Shown here piece after piece: positions 21,450 through 31,427 of a stretch of DNA of 64,000 nucleotides. The DNA comes from Pomphorhynchus laevis (taxonomy: Eukaryota > Acanthocephala > Palaeacanthocephala > Echinorhynchida > Pomphorhynchidae), in assembly GCA_012934845.2 (NCBI GenBank), contig WNNJ02003591.1, positions 1-64,000 of the forward strand, given 5' to 3'. The notes beneath the pieces are model-generated. The model worked only from the letters and a program-made list of their open reading frames with translations. It did not search any database and had not been told where the DNA came from. Each line of letters starts with the position of its first letter. Position 1 is the stretch's first letter. Position numbers and translations under genes: made by a program.

Positions 21450-23595
21450 GCGGTTTTAAGTAAAAATATCTTGTACTTTCTTTATAATGTGCTTATCATG
21501 ATTACATAAAAAATTAAAAAGCATTTGGCCAAGGGTCAATTTCATTTAATAACCACATGTTGTGATTTTTATTCCCTTCGTATGACCTTTTATATAAATC
21601 ATTTTGCGGAAACCATTGTCTAGCATATCGTCTTGATTCAGCCATAATAAATTACTATTTGTAAAGTAGTAAGCAGAAATAATTTTTAAGACGTTTCGCC
21701 CAGTCGGTCTTTTTCAATTGTAACTTTTTCACTTGAACACATAAAAAAGTTATAAGTGTTCAAGTACATTACAATTGAAAAAGCCCGACTGGACGAAACG
21801 TCTTAAAAATCATTTCTGCTTACTAGTTTAGATATATATACAACTAAAGCTTTGTTAGTCTAGTTTTGCCATAACTTAAATGATTTTTAAGCAAACTTTT
21901 AAGCGCGAACATTTACTGGTCAAATTATCCTCGTAGGAGCATAACTCCAGAATATACGTGAGTTTGCATGTACGATCTACGCGTAATACGTTGCTTTTTT
22001 AGTCGATTTCTTAATTTTAATGTTCTATATTCCAAATACTCGCAGAGGATATATATTTTTATTTTTTTTTAATTTTATTTTTTACAATTTTGATCATTAA
22101 GATTTCGTCGAAATTCTTTAGTCACATTTAATATTTTGTTAGTACAACTACAATAATCTTTTGAATAAAGATGACTAAATAAATGGGTATTTTTATTTTT
22201 CAACAGTTTATTCATAACGTGTTGTAATTGTATTAAATCCATAATACCGAAGGAAATAGTAATAGTCGAAGGCAATTTGAAAAATATTAATTTTACTTTA
22301 AAGATTTAATATTCTTTTAATTAATCTGAAACTACCCATTATGGATTTCGATTTTAACGACTTTGTTTGTATTAATTTTAATGAAAGATTAAAATTAACT
22401 GCATAGGAACTAAAAAATAACATTTTAGGTAATAAAAATAGATTTCTACTTCACGAAAACATAAATATTAAATTACTCACTTAAGAGAATAAACACATGA
22501 GTTTGCATTAATATGCTGCGTGTTCCGAAAGATATATTTTAAGTTCTGTAAAAATTATATCGATAACATGATAGTAATTGAATTGGCATATATATAAAAT
22601 CCCTGCTGAACGACCGCAAAACAAAACTAACTACAACGTTATGGAAAATTAAATAAACTTTAAAATGATGTCCAGAGACTGATAATAAATTATACAAAAT
22701 TGATAAGGTTATTTCACATTTAGAATTTATTTTTCAAGCGACGCTTATGTTCAGAGTTATTCCAAATTTACGAAAATTCTTATTAATAAAGTTTTAGAGT
22801 TAAAAATTAGATTTTAGCAGCTGAAGTGTGTAGCTGCTTATGAAAAATAACTTTATCATAAAGGATTGTCATAAACAGTTGTGCAATCCCTGATCCCTGT
22901 TCTGAGGATTTTCAAAAAATTATAAAGGCATGTCATGATTTTATGAAGTTATAACAAAACAAATTATATTTATTTTTTATTTTTGCAGTTATTTGACTAT
23001 ACTATGAAGCAAACTATCTTTTAATAAAATTTAATAACGTATTATATAAATCGCATCAAAAAAGGAATAATATTTTAATTTTTCAATGCACATAGCAGAA
23101 GATAGAGCAAGAATACCTAATTTTAGTCTGGAAAATTTCGAATGCAATAATGGATTAGTTAATTTAATTGAAAATACTTTGGATTTAAAAAAGGTTAATT
23201 GATACTGTATTATAAACCATCATATTTTAATACAATTTTTAATCAATAAATCCGCGTAAGCATAATGTTTTTTAAATGAATGAACGAGTATTATTAATAC
23301 AGAGATATACTGAATAGAATAGACAGTATTAATGCTACTTGTGCAAAGTGCATAAAAAAATAATTATATTTTACTTTAGGAGCAGAATCAGCAAAATATC
23401 AAATAAATATATTGTTTAAAAAGATTAAGTTTCTTAAAATAAATATTTTATAAAAAAAAATTAATTATAAAAATTTGACTAGATTGCATGTAAATATATT
23501 TATTTCTATCTCATTTAACATTTTTCTAGTAATACGATCCGGTGAATCAATCTTATCTTTATTCTCTTTGAAAATATTAACCGCTTAGGGTATTT
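21450..23595 (+). repeat. Left arm of a 9-kb palindrome
   Basis: This is the reverse complement of 28,327-30,471 along its whole length. I found one single-base length difference (near 22,650) by eye. It contains a nested foldback (21,664-21,832) with decayed hammerhead cores, and a 66-codon frame (22,275-22,075) mirrored in the other arm. Confidence 0.9.
21664..21832. repeat. Foldback with two decayed hammerhead cores (left arm)
   Basis: Inverted arms AGTAAGCAGAAATNATTTTT-AAGACGTTTCG each end in a core-like unit: TTGAAAAA, GCCC-GACT-GGAC or its partner, GAAACGTC. The expected CTGAAGA reads TTGAAAA, so both are probably dead. The same unit lies at 30,090-30,258 in the right arm. Confidence 0.55.
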
Positions 23596-23650
23596 TGTAG
23601 ATCAGCATTTTACACTTTTTATCTAAATTTTAGTTTTGTTTAATTAGTAG

Positions 23651-23863
23651 TTGCCTAAGGATATTGTGTATTTACTTACATTGAATGACAATATTGTGAA
23701 TTGCCACTGTATTCTTGACTGGTTTAGACACAATATAACCAGATATTACAGCAAATTCTTAAGTCATCTTTCAATTCAGTGTAAACAGCTATCAATAGGC
23801 GATATATTATATGAAAAATTGGTGTTTCTTGTAAATTTAAATACCATCGTAATGATGTAAGTT
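23651..23863 (+). CDS. Possible LRRCT-domain exon
   Basis: Following an ATTAGTAG acceptor, the frame reads LPKDIVYLLTLNDN, then NCHCILDWF, and later LSIQCKQLSIGDILYEKL, ending at an AT-GTAAGT donor. N-x-x-C-x-C-x-x-x-W and a later C-x(n)-G-x-x-L are the signature of the cysteine-capped C-terminus of extracellular leucine-rich-repeat proteins. No neighbouring exon was found, so it may be a stranded exon. Confidence 0.35.
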
Positions 23864-23869
23864 TATAAT

Positions 23870-24190
23870 ATTGGTATAAACTTCGTCCACTCAGAATTGA
23901 TGAGGTGTTGAACGGGGTTATGAAGCTCGATCCCTTTGCATATTCGGGACTGGACAATATTGCCCCCTTACTTGTCAAAACCTCAGCGAACGTACTGTGT
24001 AATAATTTAGTTGCTTTTCATATATAGCTTGGACACATCTTAGATTCCTGATAGTTTGAAATGTTTAATTGTGGTGCCCATTTTCAAAAAGCATCATGCA
24101 AGCTTTTATGTGGACTTTCGGCCAATCAGTTTGACCAGTGTATTGTAAAACTCTTAGAAAGACTTGCACAGTCGGAATTAACTTCTTTAC
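23870..24190 (+). mobile_element. CR1-like LINE fragment (start of RT)
   Basis: Translated pieces include RIDEVLNGVMKLDPFAYSGLDN-type residues (the K-x-x-x-A-x-G-x-D segment before RT block 1), an I-V-V-P-I-F-K-K-H equivalent and a P-I-S-L-T-S-V equivalent, followed by L-E-R-L. Short, frameshifted and 3'-truncated. Confidence 0.5.
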
Positions 24191-24350
24191 GCCGAATCCA
24201 GTTCTGGATCCAACGAGTTAAGCTAACAAATTAGCAACAAACTCTGCTGATTAGATAAGGATGGTCTGCACATCAAATGTTCAGGTTCGAGAACAAAAGC
24301 CTCAGACGTTTAAGCAACGTATCGGAAATGCATTCTTTTACTGTCACACA

Positions 24351-24425
24351 GGCACCCGAAACGACCAGTGGGCACCTCATTCTACTGATGATTGTTGCCG
24401 ACCAAGACGTTCCCAACCATCCAGC
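24351..24425 (+). repeat. HHL repeat copy D
   Basis: GGCACCC (24351-24357), GAAA (24358-24361), CTGATGA (24385-24391), TTGTTGCC, then GACGTT. It also shares the CGGAAATGCATT block upstream with copies A and C. The last strand (stem I side) is lost. Confidence 0.5.
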
Positions 24426-24529
24426 AGTCATCGTCAGTCGGATGAAGTGGTTAGGTTGCTTTCGACTTCTTTAGTGATAACAGTAAATACACCAGCGTGT
24501 GTTAAGGTGCTTATGGACGCGATTATTGA

Positions 24530-24580
24530 AGTAACGGTACTGATGAGCTTCGTTAGAGCGAAACGCATCTACTGTTGTTG
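24530..24580 (+). ncRNA. Type I hammerhead ribozyme core, intact
   Basis: TAACGGTA, CTGATGA (24540-24546), GCT-TCGTTAG-AGC (24547-24559), GAAA (24560-24563), CGCATC, then TACTGTTG. ACGGTA/TACTGT forms stem I (6 bp with one G-U). Stem III is minimal and decayed (the related copy has CGCGTA), as in the short-stem-III hammerheads known from schistosome satellites and Penelope-like elements. Confidence 0.65.
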
Positions 24581-25348
24581 AAGTTTGTCGTCACACATAG
24601 GATTACTGGGCATACATAGCAACTTTTAATATCGGGAGAATAATTTGAAAAGCAGTTGAAATTGTGAAGGAATTGAGGTAAATTCCATTAAATGTCGTAT
24701 TTAATTCCTTTTAATTAACAATTTAATAAGTTTATCAAATTCCCATTAAGTTTGTTTTGCTGGTTCATTCAAAAGCATTAACCGTTTACATTTTATATTT
24801 TGATTTATTCTTATCCAAAACTGTATAGTAAAACTTATATTAAAGTATTCAAACGTGACAGTATTTATGCTAATCAATAAAAACTAATTTTGTATGGTTC
24901 TTCATTTGCCGGCATGGTAGACACCAAATGAAGTAGTACACTAATGGAGTAGTTCGACATACTATCATAAGCGCCCTAATCAATTTCGGTTAATTTTTCT
25001 AAAATAATTAAGATTTGACATTAAAAGCAGTTAAAATTATTTTTTTGTGAATTCTACGTTTTATCTCTTTATACGGCAAATGAGGTATTAACAAACAGTT
25101 ATAATGGCTGATGATCAGTCATTAATTCAAATAATCTGGATGAGATTGCTTTTAAAATATATTTAATAATTGTTGGGTGGCCGTTTAGGATATCCCATTG
25201 CAGTCAACATTGGCTAGTATCTTTTACAGATAAGTCATAATAACGACGGAATAATAAAGTCTCGCCATAGAATGGCCATAAAATGAACGCAGATTGCATT
25301 TAATCCTTGACTGGTTAAATGACTTGTGTAAGTCATTTATCAACTAAT

Positions 25349-25545
25349 TGTATAATAATTATTGGAGCAGGATCAAAGAAAATAATAAATTATTTTTGAT
25401 ATTTCGCTAACTTCTGTTAGCATCTTCATAAAATTACAGGTAATTTTCAGATGCTAATTTTTTCCATCTTCAAGTAATTTTCTGAAGATGCTAACAGAAG
25501 TTAGCGAAATACCGCTTTTCTTTGATCCAGCTCCAATAATTATTT
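25349..25545. repeat. Foldback with inverted hammerhead cores
   Basis: Outer arms hold ATAATTATTGGAGC and its inverse. The inner cores are: minus 25,428-25,402 (ATGAAGA, GCTAAC-AGAA-GTTAGC, GAAA) and plus 25,482-25,509 (CTGAAGA, then the same 6-bp stem II, then GAAA). The plus-strand core keeps every conserved base of CUGANGA...GAAA. I could not find its cleavage-site strand. Confidence 0.6.
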
Positions 25546-25652
25546 ATCAATAGTGGATCATTATCAACTATTTAAAATTAATTGTATATTTAATTATTTA
25601 AATATTTTATTTAGGTATATTGCCAGCAAAATACTTTTAAAATTAACAGTTA

Positions 25653-25823
25653 TATTTAACGTTAACATCGTTATATTTAACGATAACATCGTTAAACGAT
25701 ATGCTAAACATAAACGATATGAATATAAACGATATGATATAAACGATATGCTAAACGTTTAACATCGTTAAACGTTATGCTAAACGATAACATCGTTTAG
25801 CATCGTTATATTTAACGATGCTT
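25653..25823. repeat. AACGAT minisatellite
   Basis: Irregular direct and inverted repeats of AAACGATATG and TTAACGATG-like units, so the tract can also fold on itself. Confidence 0.75.
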
Positions 25824-26139
25824 TGTGATTTACACTTTTAGTAAACGTGATTGTTGTAAATTAAAAAGACTTCACTTCCACGAAAAATCAATATTCAAAG
25901 ATTTTACCAAAACATCGTAAATTTCTTTGTTTTTAGTTAATTATTGAACGAATTGGCAATAATTAAATAATACGCGATATTTAGCATTTATGCAAAGATA
26001 GAATAGATTTTCCAAAAATATTTTTTGAATTGGAATAAATTGTACCTTTATGCTAGCCAACTTATATGCTTGAAATATGAATTAATACATAAATATGCAA
26101 AATATAAATCAAAATTATGTAAAAATATCAAATATGTTA

Positions 26140-27930
26140 ATAATCGTTTTTATTGATGTTAATTTAGTGTTTATATCAAGATATATACTTTATTTATCAT
26201 AAATATTAGTTTTATTAAGAATAAGGCTACCTGTATAAATTTGTTCAGTTATTTAATAAAAATTATTAGAGTCAAATACACATATATCATAAATATACCT
26301 AAACATATATTTTATATCTTTATATAATTTACATTTATTCTTTAGTTTTGAAGCAATTCAAATAAAATAAAGCTTAAAAATAAGTCAGCTATAATTGGGT
26401 AACTATTACCTCCCATTAGAGACTTCTATTAATTCAATTTTATCCATATAATTTTATTAACTTGATGGCTGAAATTTCGTTAATTACTTTAAGTATTTTC
26501 TTCACATAAACAGAAAGAGGTTTTAATGTACATTTTAAAGCACTGCATATGAACCTTGGTTTTACTAAATTTTTATGTAATTTTGGATTCCAATATAATA
26601 GAAGTATAGTTTTATTATAAATATAAAAATATAATTGATGAAAATCTGTTTCCTACCAAATAGTTTTTGATAAAGTAGACAACTATCAAATTGTAAATAA
26701 CTACAATGAATGATCAGATTCTAAATCCTCACCGATCGGCAACGACGGTGACGATTATATTTCAAAATATAATTTGAAATATAAATATTTTATTTTTATC
26801 ATATAATATATAAATATATATTTGATTGATGTTATATGTTATATATATTTAATTGATGTTAATTTAATGTTCATATCTAGATATATACCGTCTTTATCAC
26901 CAAATACAGATATATCATCAATATATCCGAACATAAATTTTATATTTATTATTAATAATGGTTTTATTAAGAATAAGGCTTTCTGGATAAATTTGTTCAC
27001 TAATTGAATAAAAATTATTAGAATTAAATACACATATATCATCAATGTATCGAAACATATATTTCATATCTTTATATAATTTAGATTTATTTTTTACACA
27101 GTTATGAACAAATTCATATTCTATAAAGCTTAAAAATAAGTCAGCTATAATTGGGCAACTATTACCTCCCATTATGATACCTTTTACGTGTCTAAATATA
27201 GATGCACCTACTTTTAAATAATTTCGATTTATCAAAATAATTAAGGGTTCTATTAATTCAATTTTATCCATATAAAGAATATTGATGAATTTTTGCTAGA
27301 TAGGCTAAATATTATAAATGTATATTTCAAAATAAGATTTTAATTTTACGTAACGCCTTTAATATCTACTAAACCTAGATTTGTATAAAGAGTACTAAAA
27401 TCGTATGTATTTATATTTTGAAAATTTATTCCTTTTATCTGTTCTAAAAATTCTTTTGTAGAATTAATACTGAAATAGTGTTTTATACCAGTATTAATTT
27501 CGATTACCTTGCAATATTTTTTAAAGTGTGCTTTAATTACTTTAAGTATTTTATTCATATAGACATAAAGTGGTTTTAATGTACATTTAAACGCACTACA
27601 TATGAACCTAGGTTTTATTGGATTTTTATGTAATTTTGTATTCCAATATAATATGGGTATAGTTTTATTATCTGATTAATTAATTTTACTAACGCTTTTC
27701 TGTTAAATCTAGATTTGTATACATGACAAATTAATGTAACAAATTGTTTCTAAACTCAACTCACTACGTTCATATGTTGGATTTACATTTAAATCATTAG
27801 AATTAACCTCTTTCATTAGTATAAGATAAAAAAGCTTTTTGCATATGAAGACAAAGTTATTACTAGCTTTATCAATAGTTGTTATTATATAGTTATCCTT
27901 TAATTTAGTAAGTTCTTTATACATATCTTT
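26140..27930 (-). mobile_element. Penelope-like RT, partly duplicated in tandem
   Basis: Minus strand in order: finger region (27924-27709, DNYIITTIDKASNNFVF); 27558-27346 (YDFSTLYTNLGL, RT block A); 27271-26918 (KGIIMGGNSCPIIADLF, then MFRYIDDICVFN, RT blocks B and C, then IYPESLILNKT); then YLDMNI near 26,870. This order and these motifs are typical of Penelope-like RTs. A second, shorter copy of about 26,820-27,700 lies at 26,140-26,640. No GIY-YIG part. Frames are broken in several places. Confidence 0.65.
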
Positions 27931-28326
27931 ATTAATTTTATCTTTCCTTTATAATTGTTTGTTATTTTCATTTTATTTTATCTAATAGATTCCAAAGTTT
28001 AATGTGTTTTATAATCAACTTACTTATTATAATCAGATAACTTATTAAAACTCAGCTTACTAATCAGCTTCCTCAGCTCCTCGATAAGGGAGTAACAATT
28101 GTTTAAAGTTAACATATTTCTTTTTTCGTAATAATTTTTTATTATAATGAAAAAATATAAAAATTTATATTTTTCTTATTTAAGAAAAATATCATTTTAT
28201 TCTTTTGATAGTATTTTCCTTAATTTGTCATTTTCATAGGGTATTTATTATTATAGGGTATTTAATCTTAGGGTATTTAATTATAATTATATTATAATAT
28301 AATTATAATCATATTTAATTATAATT

Positions 28327-30471
28327 AAATACCCTAAGCGGTTAATATTTTCAAAGAGAATAAAGATAAGATTGATTCACCGGATCGTATTACTAGAAAA
28401 ATGTTAAATGAGATAGAAATAAATATATTTACATGCAATCTAGTCAAATTTTTATAATTAATTTTTTTTTATAAAATATTTATTTTAAGAAACTTAATCT
28501 TTTTAAACAATATATTTATTTGATATTTTGCTGATTCTGCTCCTAAAGTAAAATATAATTATTTTTTTATGCACTTTGCACAAGTAGCATTAATACTGTC
28601 TATTCTATTCAGTATATCTCTGTATTAATAATACTCGTTCATTCATTTAAAAAACATTATGCTTACGCGGATTTATTGATTAAAAATTGTATTAAAATAT
28701 GATGGTTTATAATACAGTATCAATTAACCTTTTTTAAATCCAAAGTATTTTCAATTAAATTAACTAATCCATTATTGCATTCGAAATTTTCCAGACTAAA
28801 ATTAGGTATTCTTGCTCTATCTTCTGCTATGTGCATTGAAAAATTAAAATATTATTCCTTTTTTGATGCGATTTATATAATACGTTATTAAATTTTATTA
28901 AAAGATAGTTTGCTTCATAGTATAGTCAAATAACTGCAAAAATAAAAAATAAATATAATTTGTTTTGTTATAACTTCATAAAATCATGACATGCCTTTAT
29001 AATTTTTTGAAAATCCTCAGAACAGGGATCAGGGATTGCACAACTGTTTATGACAATCCTTTATGATAAAGTTATTTTTCATAAGCAGCTACACACTTCA
29101 GCTGCTAAAATCTAATTTTTAACTCTAAAACTTTATTAATAAGAATTTTCGTAAATTTGGAATAACTCTGAACATAAGCGTCGCTTGAAAAATAAATTCT
29201 AAATGTGAAATAACCTTATCAATTTTGTATAATTTATTATCAGTCTCTGGACATCATTTTAAAGTTTATTTATTTTCCATAACGTTGTAGTTAGTTTTGT
29301 TTTGCGGTCGTTCAGCAGGGATTTTATATATATGCCAATTCAATTACTATCATGTTATCGATATAATTTTTACAGAACTTAAAATATATCTTTCGGAACA
29401 CGCAGCATATTAATGCAAACTCATGTGTTTATTCTCTTAAGTGAGTAATTTAATATTTATGTTTTCGTGAAGTAGAAATCTATTTTTATTACCTAAAATG
29501 TTATTTTTTAGTTCCTATGCAGTTAATTTTAATCTTTCATTAAAATTAATACAAACAAAGTCGTTAAAATCGAAATCCATAATGGGTAGTTTCAGATTAA
29601 TTAAAAGAATATTAAATCTTTAAAGTAAAATTAATATTTTTCAAATTGCCTTCGACTATTACTATTTCCTTCGGTATTATGGATTTAATACAATTACAAC
29701 ACGTTATGAATAAACTGTTGAAAAATAAAAATACCCATTTATTTAGTCATCTTTATTCAAAAGATTATTGTAGTTGTACTAACAAAATATTAAATGTGAC
29801 TAAAGAATTTCGACGAAATCTTAATGATCAAAATTGTAAAAAATAAAATTAAAAAAAAATAAAAATATATATCCTCTGCGAGTATTTGGAATATAGAACA
29901 TTAAAATTAAGAAATCGACTAAAAAAGCAACGTATTACGCGTAGATCGTACATGCAAACTCACGTATATTCTGGAGTTATGCTCCTACGAGGATAATTTG
30001 ACCAGTAAATGTTCGCGCTTAAAAGTTTGCTTAAAAATCATTTAAGTTATGGCAAAACTAGACTAACAAAGCTTTAGTTGTATATATATCTAAACTAGTA
30101 AGCAGAAATGATTTTTAAGACGTTTCGTCCAGTCGGGCTTTTTCAATTGTAATGTACTTGAACACTTATAACTTTTTTATGTGTTCAAGTGAAAAAGTTA
30201 CAATTGAAAAAGACCGACTGGGCGAAACGTCTTAAAAATTATTTCTGCTTACTACTTTACAAATAGTAATTTATTATGGCTGAATCAAGACGATATGCTA
30301 GACAATGGTTTCCGCAAAATGATTTATATAAAAGGTCATACGAAGGGAATAAAAATCACAACATGTGGTTATTAAATGAAATTGACCCTTGGCCAAATGC
30401 TTTTTAATTTTTTATGTAATCATGATAAGCACATTATAAAGAAAGTACAAGATATTTTTACTTAAAACCGC
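28327..30471 (-). repeat. Right arm of the 9-kb palindrome
   Basis: Reverse complement of 21,450-23,595. Its outer edge is 7 bp past the stop codon of the eS27 gene, so the 3' UTR of that gene must run into the arm. Confidence 0.9.
30090..30258. repeat. Foldback with two decayed hammerhead cores (right arm)
   Basis: Mirror of 21,664-21,832: two inverted AAGACGTTTCG units around a hairpin containing GTGTTCAAGT and its inverse. Confidence 0.55.
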
Positions 30472-30478
30472 TTATGTT

Positions 30479-30730
30479 TTATCTTCTACTCTTTCTGAAA
30501 AAGCATCCTTCGGTCAAACGACACTTTCCTCCTTTTGGACGGCAAAGAACAGTGTTGCATCCAACACACACCACAGCTGTCTGCGCGTGGCTAAAAATAA
30601 CGGAGATCTTATAACACCCGCGACATTTAACCTCCATAAAAAATGAATTTGGCGATTGGACCAATCGCTTTAATTTACATTTTCTCTTTTCCGATTGAAG
30701 ACTTGGATTAAGAAGGTCTTTTGCCAACAT
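30479..30730 (-). CDS. RPS27: 40S ribosomal protein eS27
   Basis: 83 residues, full family length (human 84). Zinc-ribbon cysteines C36-x2-C39 and C55-x2-C58 are present, with the family strings [25 protein letters not shown] and [13 protein letters not shown], then [14 protein letters not shown]. Part of the small ribosomal subunit head region. The Pro usually found after Met is missing. An acceptor-like TTAATTTTTTAG ends directly before the ATG, so the 5' UTR must be supplied by an upstream exon or a spliced leader. There are no introns in the coding part. The stop is 7 bp from the palindrome arm. Confidence 0.9.
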   Translation of the reverse strand: MLAKDLLNPSLQSEKRKCKLKRLVQSPNSFFMEVKCRGCYKISVIFSHAQTAVVCVGCNTVLCRPKGGKCRLTEGCFFRKSRR

Positions 30731-30742
30731 CTAAAAAATTAA
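30719..30742 (-). promoter_or_regulatory. Splice acceptor abutting the eS27 start codon
   Basis: The minus strand reads TTCTATTAATTTTTTAG, then ATG: a branch-like AT stretch and polypyrimidine tract with AG at the base before the start codon. Confidence 0.5.
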
Positions 30743-30859
30743 TAGAACAAAAATGATTTATACGCAGTTCAGCTAAGACTACCAGTCTGTTCATACAATA
30801 AATGCTTAACAATATGTTGTCAAACAATAATGTTAATTTAGATCATAATCAACATTCAT

Positions 30860-30995
30860 TCATATATCATCTATATTTATTATCATAAATACTAAATCCA
30901 CAATCTTCATCCATTTCAAATATACAATTATTACAGGAACAAAGAAGCAGAAATTATCCTTTATTTGATAAAAATTCCATATATAATGGATCATA
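30860..30995 (-). repeat. Copy of the repeat at 34,010-34,100
   Basis: Shares AAATAAAGGATAATTTCT, then TTCTTTGTTCCTRTAATAAT-like blocks, with 34,010-34,100 in opposite orientation. The two copies bracket the 31-34 kb retroelements. Confidence 0.45.
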
Positions 30996-30999
30996 TTCA

Positions 31000-31427
31000 T
31001 ATCGTGAACGGCTTGAATTTCTAAAGATACCATCTTTGGGTCAGAGGCTATATTACCTAGACCTTGTTGCATTATGGCGAATGGTTAATGGGATAGATGG
31101 GTTTCCCTCGTGCTATGTTAAAGTTTGTTCTCAGACGCGTCGTGGCCACCCGTTGAAACTATTTAAGTTTCCCCACGGTAAAGTAGTGAGTTTGGCTAGG
31201 CTCTCACATCGAGCATTAAACGCCTGGAACACGTTGCCAGGAGAAATAGCATGTACCAAGGACTTATCTCAATTTAAAGTTCAACTTCGTCAGTGGATTA
31301 ACGATCATGGCATTCCGAATGTATACAATATTATGTAACCGCTATTAACTTTTTTTTCTTCTTTTCTTTTCTTTTTTATTTCCTATGTGATCAGTTGAAA
31401 CAGCCATTTGGCTATAACTTGTAATAC
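31000..31427 (+). mobile_element. CR1-like LINE 3' fragment
   Basis: The frame 31,036-31,338 reads YLDLVALWRMVNGI, RRGHPLKL, then ALNAWNTLPGEI and SQFKVQLRQWI, the standard C-terminal tail of CR1-group ORF2. The 3' UTR runs to a CCATTTGGCTATAAC block. Severely 5' truncated. Confidence 0.7.

Larger units (their letters stand above)
23596..28326. other. Spacer of the palindrome
   Basis: 4.7 kb holding a possible LRRCT exon, a LINE fragment, HHL copy D, a hammerhead, a foldback, a minisatellite and a Penelope-like RT. The parts at 24,670-25,340 and 27,930-28,326 show only AT-rich sequence. Confidence 0.6.

Noticed and set aside
22075-22275. 66-codon frame present in both palindrome arms
   Set aside because: Identity between arms is explained by the duplication, so it is not evidence of coding. 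Lysine/asparagine-rich with no domain.
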